DNA of 44,577 nucleotides from Gammaproteobacteria bacterium (GTDB lineage Bacteria; Pseudomonadota; Gammaproteobacteria; Xanthomonadales; Wenzhouxiangellaceae): contig PWYW01000085.1 in NCBI GenBank assembly GCA_003567685.1, positions 1 through 44,577 on the forward strand. The letters run 5' to 3'. Within the stretch, counting starts at the first letter, position 1. Every line of letters starts with the position of its first letter. The notes beneath the pieces were generated by a model. The model made no database searches. It saw only the letters and a list, made by a program, of their open reading frames with translations, and was not told where the DNA came from. A program made the position numbers and the translations under genes. Of the stretch, positions 34,375 to 42,419 are shown piece after piece.

Positions 34375-34965
34375 ATGAACCACCTGGCACATCTGGTCCT
34401 GGCCGGGCCCGACGAAGGTCTTCGGCTGGGCGCTTTTCTGGGCGATCACGTCAAGGGGCTTCAGGCCCTGGATGAATTGCCGCCGGACTGGGCGCGTGGC
34501 GTGCGCCTGCATCGTTACGTCGATAGCCAGTGTGACCATCACCCGGCGGTGATGGCGCTGTTGTCACGGCTGAGGACGCCGTGGCGACGCTACGGCGGCA
34601 TCATCTTCGATGTGCTTTTCGATCATCTGCTTACCCATCACTGGGATCGCTTTGGCCCGTTGCCGCTGCCGCTTCTGGCGCAACGGACGGACGACTTGCT
34701 TGCCCGGCATTGCGAAGCCTTGCCGGCAAGGCTTCAGCGTTTTTCGGCTTGGGCCAAACAGAAGAATTTGTGGCAGCGTTACGGGGAGCGGGCGATGATT
34801 GCCGAGATTCTCGGCCTGATTGCCCGGCGGCATGGGAGAGAAAGCCCGATTGCGCGGGGCCTTGAGTTGCTTGACGGTAACGAGGCGGCGGTGACAGCCG
34901 CTTTTCTCGAACTATTCAGCGACCTGGAAAATCAGGTCGCTGAATGGAAGCGGGTGAACGGCTGA
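34375..34965 (+). CDS. acpH: Acyl carrier protein phosphodiesterase AcpH
   Basis: 196 residues from ATG 34375, giving the family N-terminus MNHLAHLVLA. Metal and catalytic residues are recognisable in GAFLGDHVKG, RLHRYVDSQCDHHPAV and FDVLFDHLLTHHW. These His/Asp clusters belong to the HD-like AcpH fold. AcpH removes the 4'-phosphopantetheine arm from acyl carrier protein. An in-frame ATG at 34342 would add 11 residues; neither has a strong ribosome site. It ends 14 bp before the convergent cytochrome c5 stop. Confidence 0.9.
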   Translation: MNHLAHLVLAGPDEGLRLGAFLGDHVKGLQALDELPPDWARGVRLHRYVDSQCDHHPAVMALLSRLRTPWRRYGGIIFDVLFDHLLTHHWDRFGPLPLPLLAQRTDDLLARHCEALPARLQRFSAWAKQKNLWQRYGERAMIAEILGLIARRHGRESPIARGLELLDGNEAAVTAAFLELFSDLENQVAEWKRVNG

Positions 34966-34979
34966 CTGATGTCGGCTGA

Positions 34980-35483
34980 TTACTCGAGCATGTCGAGCAT
35001 GTAAGCAACCGACACTTCGATCTGCTCGTCGCTCAGGTCACGGCGACCGCCGCGCGGCGGCATGGCACCAATGCCGTTGATGGCATTGGCAACCAGCTCG
35101 TCCATGCCTTTGTCCAGGCGATCGTCCCAGGCGCTGGCCACCATCAGCGGTGCGCCGGCTGCGCCAACTTCGTGACAGCTGGCACAGGCGCGCTCATAAA
35201 TCAGGCCTCCATCGAGAGAGCCATCAAAGGCAATCTGCGGTGCCGCAGCGGCGGCCTCGGCAGCGGCTGCGGCGGCGGCTGCTCGGCCGGTCTCCCCGGC
35301 AAAGACGCCGCCGACCGGTGCCAGGCGCTCGGATCGGGCGATATCCCGTGCGGGGTTATCACTCAGTTCGAGCTGTCCGTGAATGGACAGGGCAACCACG
35401 ATGATGATTCCGGTGAAAACCACCAGGCCAACCAGAACCATGGAAAACTGCTTGATGAATTGACGATCTTGTTCCGCAGACAC
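34980..35483 (-). CDS. Cytochrome c5, membrane-anchored
   Basis: 167 residues, GTG start with GAGG 10 nt upstream. An N-terminal membrane anchor (about 14-33) is not followed by a cleavage site. A linker with an unusually Ala-rich tract (about 68-81) joins it to a class I cytochrome domain with C100-A-S-C103-H104 and a Met ligand in GAMPPRGG. C5-type cytochromes shuttle electrons in the periplasm of gammaproteobacteria. With cytochrome c4 and the c-type domain of the PQQ-type enzyme in this window, respiratory electron transfer is well represented. Confidence 0.88.
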   Translation of the reverse strand: MSAEQDRQFIKQFSMVLVGLVVFTGIIIVVALSIHGQLELSDNPARDIARSERLAPVGGVFAGETGRAAAAAAAAEAAAAAPQIAFDGSLDGGLIYERACASCHEVGAAGAPLMVASAWDDRLDKGMDELVANAINGIGAMPPRGGRRDLSDEQIEVSVAYMLDMLE

Positions 35484-35550
35484 GCTGGGTCAACCTCGTG
35501 TTTGAATCCAAAGAATACGGCGCTGTCTTGCAGCGACACGCTGACCGCTT

Positions 35551-35556
35551 AGTATA
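35551..35556 (-). promoter_or_regulatory. Possible -10 element upstream of cytochrome c5
   Basis: TATACT on the minus strand, within the 100-bp gap upstream of the cytochrome gene, would start transcription near 35544 and leave a 60-nt leader. No convincing -35 is seen. Confidence 0.25.
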
Positions 35557-35583
35557 TCCCAGTCGCGGCAAGCCCCCGAAGAA

Positions 35584-36000
35584 TTATGCGCCAGAAACCT
35601 CAGCATGGTATTCGCTGCGACTTGCCAGCCAACCGCCGGCAACGGTGCCGGCCAGGCCAACCATCCAGGCCGCGTGGAAAGCCCAGCTTTCAACGGGTGC
35701 CAGACCGGCCGTCAGTCCAATAATCAGCAGCCAGAGCGTTCCGCTCAACAGCGTACCGCCCAGGTGACCGCTCAGAGCCCTCGCCATCGCGGCGCTGGCC
35801 GTGGCAGCCAGGCCCCAGACCATGATGATGATCAGGCTGCCAACCGTGTCGGGCGGGTTCGCGCCGCGTAGTTCTGTGGTCAGGCTTCGATCAATGCCCA
35901 GCAGCACATCGAAACCGGCCAGCAGACTCTCCTGGAGGATCAGTCCGACCGCCAGACCGGCGGCCACGCCAAAGAGTGTCCTGATTGTTCCGAGCAGCAT
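35584..36000 (-). CDS. Small integral membrane protein, unrecognised
   Basis: 138 residues from ATG 36000. About four hydrophobic helices (near 5-25, 48-72, 80-100 and 108-128) and very few charged residues indicate an inner-membrane protein. I recognise no family motif. Longer in-frame starts up to 36252 would overlap the divergent GGDEF-EAL gene and are less likely, although the region 36001-36160 stays open. It lies upstream of cytochrome c5 on the same strand with a 100-bp gap. Confidence 0.55.
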   Translation of the reverse strand: MLLGTIRTLFGVAAGLAVGLILQESLLAGFDVLLGIDRSLTTELRGANPPDTVGSLIIIMVWGLAATASAAMARALSGHLGGTLLSGTLWLLIIGLTAGLAPVESWAFHAAWMVGLAGTVAGGWLASRSEYHAEVSGA

Positions 36001-36094
36001 GGTCAATGATCCAGTGGAGGGCGATTTGATGGGGAAATCGGCCGGGGGCGGCCACCAGCCACCTTCTGATGAGGCCGGCAACAGGCTTCGGCCA

Positions 36095-36113
36095 ATCAAT
36101 TGTTCCAATTGAT
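36095..36113. promoter_or_regulatory. Perfect palindrome over the GGDEF-EAL promoter
   Basis: ATCAATTG-TTC-CAATTGAT has two perfect 8-bp arms. It lies directly upstream of TATACT and covers the place of the -35 element, a typical operator position. It is AT-rich compared with the surrounding sequence. Confidence 0.55.
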
Positions 36114-36116
36114 GCT

Positions 36117-36122
36117 TATACT
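36117..36122 (+). promoter_or_regulatory. -10 element for the GGDEF-EAL receptor gene
   Basis: TATACT would start transcription near 36129, about 32 nt before ATG 36161. The -35 region is occupied by the palindrome and has no consensus hexamer, which suggests regulated initiation. Confidence 0.4.
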
Positions 36123-36160
36123 GTCGCCTGTTCACCTGGTTCGCAACCGTTTCGAAGGCC

Positions 36161-38461
36161 ATGCGCGTCGCACCCCCTCCCCAAGCTACTGACGCAACGA
36201 CCTTGCCGTTGACCGAAGAGCGGTCGCGATTGCCGCGTTTTGCACCGCTCATGTTGGCGATCCTGGTGTTGGTTGCCGGCTCGGTCCTGACCTGGCTGGT
36301 TCATCAGCAGGTTCTCGGTGCCCATGAGCGATCGGTTGCCCGACAGGTGGAACAGCTGAGCCAGTTTCTCGCCGACGACCTGGCCACCGGTTTTGCAACG
36401 CTGGTGGCAAGCCAGCAGCGCCTTGCCGCCCGGGTTGCCACGTTTGATCGACAGGACCAGTCGTTGTGGCGCTTCGATACGGCGCGCTACCTGGCCGATT
36501 TCCCGTTCATTTACAGCCTGGCGATCACCGATGACGACTTCCGGGTGCTCTCCATCGAAGGTCGCCAGCCCCCGGATGTGGTAGCCGATGAGCGGCTCGA
36601 TTTCGGTCCCGCCTTGCGGGGCTGGTTCGAGGGTGACTCCGGTTCTTTCGGGCTGCTGGTCAAAAGCGCGACCTCGCTGAGCGATGGGCGCCACCTGCTG
36701 CATTCCCTGGAAAAGATTGCCGACGACGAGGCGGCGCAGGGCGTGTTGATTGCAACCTACGTCATCCCCGACGCGCTTGATGCCTTGTTGTCCGGTGTGT
36801 TCCGGGATGTTCTGGCCATTCGGGTAACCGCTGGCGAGCAGGTGGTCTATCCCCACCCGCCGGTTTCGTTTGAATCCAGCGAACTGTATCGGCCGAACGT
36901 CTTCGAAGTGGATCTAGACGGCGATGGAAGCTCGTTCCGCTTCGAGGTCGGATTGACCGCATTGGGCGAGCAGCAGCTGGGTTCCCGTTTGCCGATGGCG
37001 GCGCTGTACGGCGGCGCGGCCGTGTCACTGCTTCTGGCGGTCATCAGCCTGCTTGGTTTACAGGCCGGTCAACAGGCGCGACGAATGGCGAAAGTCAATC
37101 GTGCGCTCAATCGCGCCGTCACCGATCAAGAACGCTCGCGCCAGGAACTGGCTCACCTGGCGACGCATGACCCGCTAACCGATCTTCCCAACCGACAGGG
37201 TGCGAAGGAGCGACTCGCCACCATGCTGGGCGAGACCCGTCGGTCTGGCGAGGTGTTCGCGGTCATGTTTCTGGACCTCGATCAGTTCAAGGACATCAAT
37301 GACTCGCTGGGTCACCAGATTGGTGATCGCCTGCTTCAGGCCATTGCCCCCCGGCTGGCCGGCTTGCTCAGGCCCGACGATTTTCTCGGTCGACACGGCG
37401 GTGATGAATTTTTGCTGGCCGCTCGCCGTGGCCGACGTGATGAAGTCGAGGCGCTGGCGGCAGATCTGCTGGCCGGCATGGAGCGAGGATTTACTGTTGG
37501 CGATAATCGCTTTTTCATCTCGGCCAGTATTGGCATCGCCTTTTATCCTGACTCCGGCGAAAGCGTCGACGAATTGATTCAGAACGCCGATACCGCCTTG
37601 TTCAAGGCCAAGCACGCAGGTCGCAACCAGTACGCGGTGTTTACCCGCGAAATGTTCGGGCACGCCAGGCATCGGCTTCACCTCAGCCGTGACATGCGCC
37701 AGGGGCTTGAGCGCGGCGATTTCTTCGTCGCCTATCAGCCGATCGTTCGGGCTGGCGATCACCGCTTGTGCGGGGTTGAGGCCCTGTGCCGCTGGAAGCA
37801 CGAAAAGGGGTACATGGTTCCGCCCCAGGAGTTCATCCGAATCGCCGAAGACACCGGATTGATCGGGCGTCTGGGTCAGTTCGTCATGGAGCAGGCCCTG
37901 ATTGACCTGGCCGATTGGCAGGCAATCAGTCCGCAGGCACCCTGGCTGTCTGTCAATGTATCGGGCGTGCAGGTTCGGGAATCGGGCTTCGCCGAATTTC
38001 TGAGCGTGCTGTTGCACCGTCATCGTGTCGATCCCCAGCGCCTTCATCTGGAAATCACCGAAGAGATACTGATTGAAAACCTTGCTCGCAATCGCGCCTT
38101 GCTTGAGGACCTTGATGCCATTGGCATGCGGATCGTGGTAGACGATTTCGGCGTGGGCTATTCGTCCCTGGCCTACCTGAAGAATTTCCCGGTCTCGATT
38201 GTCAAGATTGATCGCAGCTTCGTTGCCGATCTTGCTCAGGACGCCGAGGATCAGGCAATCACCCGCACGATTTGCAGCCTGTCGGCCGATCTGGGCATGG
38301 AAACCATCGCCGAGGGCGTTGAGTCGATTGAGCAGCTGGCGATGTTGAAGCAATTCAACTGCAGCTATGTTCAGGGCTTTCTGTTTTCCCAGCCGGTCAG
38401 CGCCGAGGCAATCGGCGCTCTGCTCCGAGAGGGTGTGCCGTGGTCAACGCCGACGGTTTGA
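36161..38461 (+). CDS. Membrane receptor with GGDEF and EAL domains
   Basis: 766 residues. TM1 (about 28-48), a periplasmic sensor of ~235 residues (about 49-285) without a motif I recognise, TM2 (about 286-305), a short helix, GGDEF (about 325-485), EAL (about 500-755). The cyclase is intact: FLDLDQFKDINDSLGH and GGDEF (413-417), with an RPDD inhibitory site at 404-407. The phosphodiesterase is also intact: VEALCRW (E540-L542), NVSGVQ, LEITEE, VDDFGVGYSSL, KIDRSF and AEGVE. Net activity cannot be predicted; such proteins can switch between making and degrading c-di-GMP. A palindrome covers its promoter. Confidence 0.92.
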   Translation: MRVAPPPQATDATTLPLTEERSRLPRFAPLMLAILVLVAGSVLTWLVHQQVLGAHERSVARQVEQLSQFLADDLATGFATLVASQQRLAARVATFDRQDQSLWRFDTARYLADFPFIYSLAITDDDFRVLSIEGRQPPDVVADERLDFGPALRGWFEGDSGSFGLLVKSATSLSDGRHLLHSLEKIADDEAAQGVLIATYVIPDALDALLSGVFRDVLAIRVTAGEQVVYPHPPVSFESSELYRPNVFEVDLDGDGSSFRFEVGLTALGEQQLGSRLPMAALYGGAAVSLLLAVISLLGLQAGQQARRMAKVNRALNRAVTDQERSRQELAHLATHDPLTDLPNRQGAKERLATMLGETRRSGEVFAVMFLDLDQFKDINDSLGHQIGDRLLQAIAPRLAGLLRPDDFLGRHGGDEFLLAARRGRRDEVEALAADLLAGMERGFTVGDNRFFISASIGIAFYPDSGESVDELIQNADTALFKAKHAGRNQYAVFTREMFGHARHRLHLSRDMRQGLERGDFFVAYQPIVRAGDHRLCGVEALCRWKHEKGYMVPPQEFIRIAEDTGLIGRLGQFVMEQALIDLADWQAISPQAPWLSVNVSGVQVRESGFAEFLSVLLHRHRVDPQRLHLEITEEILIENLARNRALLEDLDAIGMRIVVDDFGVGYSSLAYLKNFPVSIVKIDRSFVADLAQDAEDQAITRTICSLSADLGMETIAEGVESIEQLAMLKQFNCSYVQGFLFSQPVSAEAIGALLREGVPWSTPTV

Positions 38462-38483
38462 CCGGCGTCGACCAATTTCCCGA

Positions 38484-40166
38484 TCAGTCGATGGGCTCGA
38501 AGCGATCCCGAAACAGGTCATCGGGCCGCGGCGGGATATCGCCGTCGAAGCGCCACACTCCGCCGGCTCTTACCAGATAGAGGTTGCCGTCTTCGTCTTC
38601 ACCGAAACTCCGCAGGTCGAAGCCTTCGGCCGAGAATTCGACCTCGCTGAAGTCATTCGGACCGACTTGCCAGGCAAACCAGATCCGGCCGGAGCAGTAA
38701 TCGCCGTAAATGTAGGCACCCTGAAGGCTGGCGACCGGGCCGCGGTAGCGATAGCCGCCGGTGATCGAGCAGTTGATCTGCGTGGTGGCATAGTCCAGCA
38801 CCGGTAGTGTGGACTCCGCCAGGGGGCAAGGCTCGGTGGCTGAGCCACGCTCGAAATTGCCCTCGCAGACTTTCCATCCGTAGTTGTCGCCGCCCGGATT
38901 GTCCGCTCGCTCGAGGTTCACCTCCTCCCAGTGGCTTTGGCCAACATCAGCGATCCACTGGTCACCGGTTTCGCGGTCAAAACTGAAGCGCCAGGGGTTA
39001 CGCAAGCCCCAGGACCAGACCTCGGCGCAGGCGTCCTCTCCGACGAAGGGGTTGTCGGACGGAATGGCGTACTCGGCCGAGCCGTTGGCGTTGGCCGCGC
39101 AGAGTCCGCTGCTGCCAGCGGGCGTGGTGCTGTCAACGTCGATCCGGAGCATCTTGCCGAGTAGCGCCGCGGAAATATCTTCCCGACAACTTCCAGCCGT
39201 CACGCGGTCATCGGGGTTGAGTGTCTGCGAACGATTGCAGGGGTCATTGCCGCTGCCGCCATCGCCCAGGCCAATGTAGAGATAGCCGTCGGGACCGAAC
39301 TTGATCTGACCGCCATTGTGGTTGCCGAAATCCTGGGCGATGGTCATCAGCACGCGCTCGCTGGCCGGGTCGCCAAGGCCGGTCGTGGAGTTGGTCGAGA
39401 ATTCAGAAATGATGGTGTCGCCACTGGCGGCTCCTGAGGGATGGTCAGCACCGGCGGTGTAATTGACGAAGAACCGCCTGTTGTCGGCAAAGTCAGGATG
39501 AAAGGCGACACCCAGCAAACCCCGTTCGCCGCCGCTTGACAACGGGCCGGGGATGGACATGAAGGTTGAGGCTGAGTCGCCAGGCAGGAAGCGCTCGATG
39601 ATGCCGGCCTGACGCACCACGTAGATTTGCCCCGAGCCGTTGCCCGCATGCAAGAGGCCCAGCGCGCCGGGGAAGGTGTCAGTCGGGAACACCGGCTCCA
39701 AACTTATGTCGTCCGGGACTGCGGGCGCGAAAGGTCCTTCCCGCGCCCCCTGGTTGATCCAATCGCGGATCCGTGCTTGCTCGTCGTTGGTCAAGCTTCC
39801 CATCTGAAAGCCGGGTCCACCCGGCTGGCTGCAATTCACTCCCAGAAACAAGGTGCTGGCTTCCGGATCAAACGGGTCGACACGCAGACGTTCGAGATTG
39901 GAGCTGGATGAAACACCGACCAGATTGGGGTACGACTCGCCGGGCCGAAGGTCAAGCCCTGCCACCTCGTTCTGGCCATGGCAGCCCAGGCAGTTCTCAA
40001 AAAGCGGCTGAATGTCGTCGTTGAAGCTGACGTCGCCGATGGGTGGCAGCCCGCTGAGGTCTTCGCAGCCGGCAGGGTCGGCACTCGACAACCAATGAGC
40101 TTCCGCGCTGCCGACAGAAACAGACAGGCCAAACATCAGGACGAGCAACGGGCGGCGAGTCAACAT
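38484..40166 (-). CDS. PQQ-type sugar/aldose dehydrogenase with cytochrome c domain
   Basis: 560 residues from ATG 40166, with AAGG about 6 nt upstream. A signal peptide ends GSAEA (about residue 23). Next is a cytochrome c-like domain with C59-L-G-C62-H63, then a six-bladed propeller of the glucose/sorbosone dehydrogenase family: GERGLLGVAFHPDF, HNGGQIKFGPDGYLYIGLGDGG, GLRNPWRFSFD and IADVGQSHWEE. These residues surround PQQ and Ca in sGDH-like enzymes. Many Cys suggest disulfides, so DsbA would matter. Periplasmic oxidation of a sugar or polyol with electron transfer to the fused haem is the likely role. The chain ends in DDLFRDRFEPID, like the protein at 934-1272. Confidence 0.85.
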   Translation of the reverse strand: MLTRRPLLVLMFGLSVSVGSAEAHWLSSADPAGCEDLSGLPPIGDVSFNDDIQPLFENCLGCHGQNEVAGLDLRPGESYPNLVGVSSSSNLERLRVDPFDPEASTLFLGVNCSQPGGPGFQMGSLTNDEQARIRDWINQGAREGPFAPAVPDDISLEPVFPTDTFPGALGLLHAGNGSGQIYVVRQAGIIERFLPGDSASTFMSIPGPLSSGGERGLLGVAFHPDFADNRRFFVNYTAGADHPSGAASGDTIISEFSTNSTTGLGDPASERVLMTIAQDFGNHNGGQIKFGPDGYLYIGLGDGGSGNDPCNRSQTLNPDDRVTAGSCREDISAALLGKMLRIDVDSTTPAGSSGLCAANANGSAEYAIPSDNPFVGEDACAEVWSWGLRNPWRFSFDRETGDQWIADVGQSHWEEVNLERADNPGGDNYGWKVCEGNFERGSATEPCPLAESTLPVLDYATTQINCSITGGYRYRGPVASLQGAYIYGDYCSGRIWFAWQVGPNDFSEVEFSAEGFDLRSFGEDEDGNLYLVRAGGVWRFDGDIPPRPDDLFRDRFEPID

Positions 40167-40471
40167 GGCGAACCTTGTTGTGATGGAACTTGACCACGAC
40201 CATACCATCAAGCTTGTTTGCCAGCTTTCTTTGCCTTGGCCTTGACACGGTTGCAGCGGTACAACCCCGGTCCAAGCCGCCGGCTTTGGCTGATTCCAGG
40301 GAACAGTCTCGCTGGCCCCCGGTCAGGGCGTCACCAGGAATTATCGGGAAGCTGTTGGGGTCCACGCATGGCAAGTATTTCATTTTTCGGAGAAAGTAGG
40401 GTATAAAGCTCGGGGCAGCGCGGCATGAGATCGCGCCCCTTAATCGCAAACAACAAGCCTGAGGATTCATA
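40167..40471. other. Intergenic region with possible SGNH-gene promoter
   Basis: This 305-bp divergent gap holds no convincing gene. TATAAA at 40402-40407 is the best -10 on the plus strand, with TTCAT at -35 distance only a weak match. It would give a ~57-nt leader to ATG 40472. TTGACA at 40242 has no partner at proper spacing. The minus-strand promoter is not evident. Confidence 0.4.
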
Positions 40472-42301
40472 ATGAAACAAGGCATCAAACACGTCGCACT
40501 TGGGGTGGTTATCGCGTGCGGCAGCATCGTCATCGGGGGCGAGGCACGAGCGCTAGATGGAACAATCGCTCAGAATTCCTCTTATAACGTTACCCGCGAA
40601 GGCGCGGAGGACACCCTGCGACTGGTCGCTTATGGCGACTCCATCGTTGCGGGCTTCACGGGCATCAATGAGATTGCCGAGCGTTCGTCCACCCACGTGG
40701 CCGCCGAGTATGCCGCCGTGCTTTGGGGGCAGAACATCGAAGTGCGACGCCGGGCTCAATCCGGAGCAGTGGCCGCGGGCATTTTCAACCGGATTGTCAA
40801 CGACACCAGTTTCATGCAGACCGACAACACCGTGGGTGTGCACCTGGTGATGTGCGGTAATGACTACCTTGAGGCCAGAAGCGACTTTGCCGGCCAGACC
40901 GGTCAATGCGACTTCAGTGGACTGGCGACAGCGCTCAATACCTGCCTGGACTTCACCGAACAGGCCATTCAGTACGTCAATGAAAACGCCGGCCCAAATG
41001 CCAAGCTCAAGGTGGTTGGCAATTTGTATTATCCGGGGTTTGACAGCGACGATGTTCTGACCCAGTGCACGGCGCCAGACACTGGTCAGCCGCTCAATCG
41101 CCGTGACGATGTGTTTCTGTCGATCATTGCCGAAAGCAACTGGGAAACCTGCAATATCGCCATCGAGAATGGGTGGGAATGCGCCGACAATTTTGCCGAG
41201 TTCATGACGGCCGACTTCGATTCCAACGGCGATGGCGCGATTGACAGTGATGCCGTGCGCTTCGTTCCGGGCGAACCGCTGAACGATTACATCGACCGAA
41301 TCCTAGCGGCCAATGCGGCTGGCCTTCTGCGCGATTCGAACTTCAAACAGATCAGCCCGAGTGCGTCGGTGGGTTACCTGCTGTCAGATGACACTCATAC
41401 GACCTTTCTCGGGCCGACCGGCAAGGCCGGCGCGACGGGTGGCAGTCCCGGTGGCGATGTGGCGGTATTCCATGCAACCGATACCCCGTTCCCGGACTTC
41501 CAGAACCCGGACTGGAACCTCAACGGCCATGATCGGATGGGTTCTGCCCTGGCCACCAATTATGATTTGAACGTGGATGCCGGGCCGGATGCCACGCTGC
41601 TTGCGTGCGAGCCCTTTGACAACACCATTCAATTCAACGATCGGGTGTTTTTCGGGCCCTGGCCGGTGATGGTGGATTTTGGCGACGGCAGCAGCCTCAA
41701 TACCGAAGTCAGCGAGATGTCGCTGGAACTGGCGCACGAATTCACTACGCCCGGCCTTTACTCCGTGAATGCCGTCGTCACCGGGGCGTACGAGACCGTC
41801 TGGCATGACTCGGCTGTCGTGTCCGTTGTGCCGGCCTTTGAGGCTGTTGGTGCCGTGCAACTCGAGTTCGAAGAGTTGGTTCGATCAACGCTGATGAACC
41901 GTGCCTGGGTGTTCGGCTCTCGCGCGCACCTGGATAACGCCTTCGATGCGGCTCAGCAGGGCGATGCGCCCGATGCGCAGCAAAGCCTCGGTTTGTTTGT
42001 GCAGAACCTGGAGCAGAGCTCGACGCCTGCCCAGGACGTAGCGCGCGTATCGGCCATGGTTGACCAAATTATTGCCGCCCTCGATTGCGAGACTGCGCCA
42101 AGCTCCAACGCCAGTTTACGCGCCCAACGCCCGTTCACGCTGCCGACGCGTCCGGTCGTTCCCCAGGGCCGCGTCAGTGAAACGCGTTGGGTGGAATTCA
42201 ACGGCGTCAAATATCGTCCGGACGACCCACGTCTGCAGGATTTGCAGCGCCGGGAATACCTTCGCAATCTGATGCTGATGCGCGCTGACCGGAACGGTTG
42301 A
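40472..42301 (+). CDS. Exported SGNH/GDSL-type hydrolase, multidomain
   Basis: 609 residues; GAGGA lies 6 nt before the ATG. A signal peptide ends near residue 28 (EARA). Block I is VAYGDSIVAG with catalytic Ser57, a GND motif occurs in MCGNDY, and DDTHTTF (about 310) is a candidate for the Asp/His block. An EF-hand-like loop DFDSNGDGAID lies in between (about 250). A PKD-like strand pair with VDFGDGSS (about 405) follows, then an alpha-helical C-terminal region. Members hydrolyse esters of lipids, polysaccharides or other substrates; the target is unknown. Export and Ca-loop features suggest extracellular action. Confidence 0.75.
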   Translation: MKQGIKHVALGVVIACGSIVIGGEARALDGTIAQNSSYNVTREGAEDTLRLVAYGDSIVAGFTGINEIAERSSTHVAAEYAAVLWGQNIEVRRRAQSGAVAAGIFNRIVNDTSFMQTDNTVGVHLVMCGNDYLEARSDFAGQTGQCDFSGLATALNTCLDFTEQAIQYVNENAGPNAKLKVVGNLYYPGFDSDDVLTQCTAPDTGQPLNRRDDVFLSIIAESNWETCNIAIENGWECADNFAEFMTADFDSNGDGAIDSDAVRFVPGEPLNDYIDRILAANAAGLLRDSNFKQISPSASVGYLLSDDTHTTFLGPTGKAGATGGSPGGDVAVFHATDTPFPDFQNPDWNLNGHDRMGSALATNYDLNVDAGPDATLLACEPFDNTIQFNDRVFFGPWPVMVDFGDGSSLNTEVSEMSLELAHEFTTPGLYSVNAVVTGAYETVWHDSAVVSVVPAFEAVGAVQLEFEELVRSTLMNRAWVFGSRAHLDNAFDAAQQGDAPDAQQSLGLFVQNLEQSSTPAQDVARVSAMVDQIIAALDCETAPSSNASLRAQRPFTLPTRPVVPQGRVSETRWVEFNGVKYRPDDPRLQDLQRREYLRNLMLMRADRNG

Positions 42302-42355
42302 ATCACTGACTCTGCAGGGCCTTGTCTGTCTGACCGGAGCGAAAACCTGATGCGC

Positions 42356-42388
42356 CAGGCCCGGCCGCCTTCTCGGCTGCCGGGCCTG
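42356..42388 (+). terminator. GC-rich hairpin after the SGNH gene
   Basis: CAGGCCCGG (42356-42364) and CCGGGCCTG (42380-42388) are perfect 9-bp arms with a 15-nt loop, 55 bp after the stop. There is no T-tract, so intrinsic termination would be weak. It may instead protect the upstream mRNA end. Confidence 0.4.
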
Positions 42389-42419
42389 CAAGGTCGAGCC
42401 GCCCTGTCTGCTGACTGGA

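Noticed and set aside
37175-38353. Long minus-strand frame opposite the GGDEF-EAL gene
   Set aside because: Antisense shadow of a gene with all catalytic motifs; no recognisable protein.
40242-40265. TTGACA at 40242 as a promoter with TACAAC
   Set aside because: The spacing is only 12 bp, and no -10 is found at 16-18 bp.
42356-42388. Hairpin as a strong intrinsic terminator
   Set aside because: The stem is perfect, but the downstream sequence has no run of T; listed only as a weak candidate.
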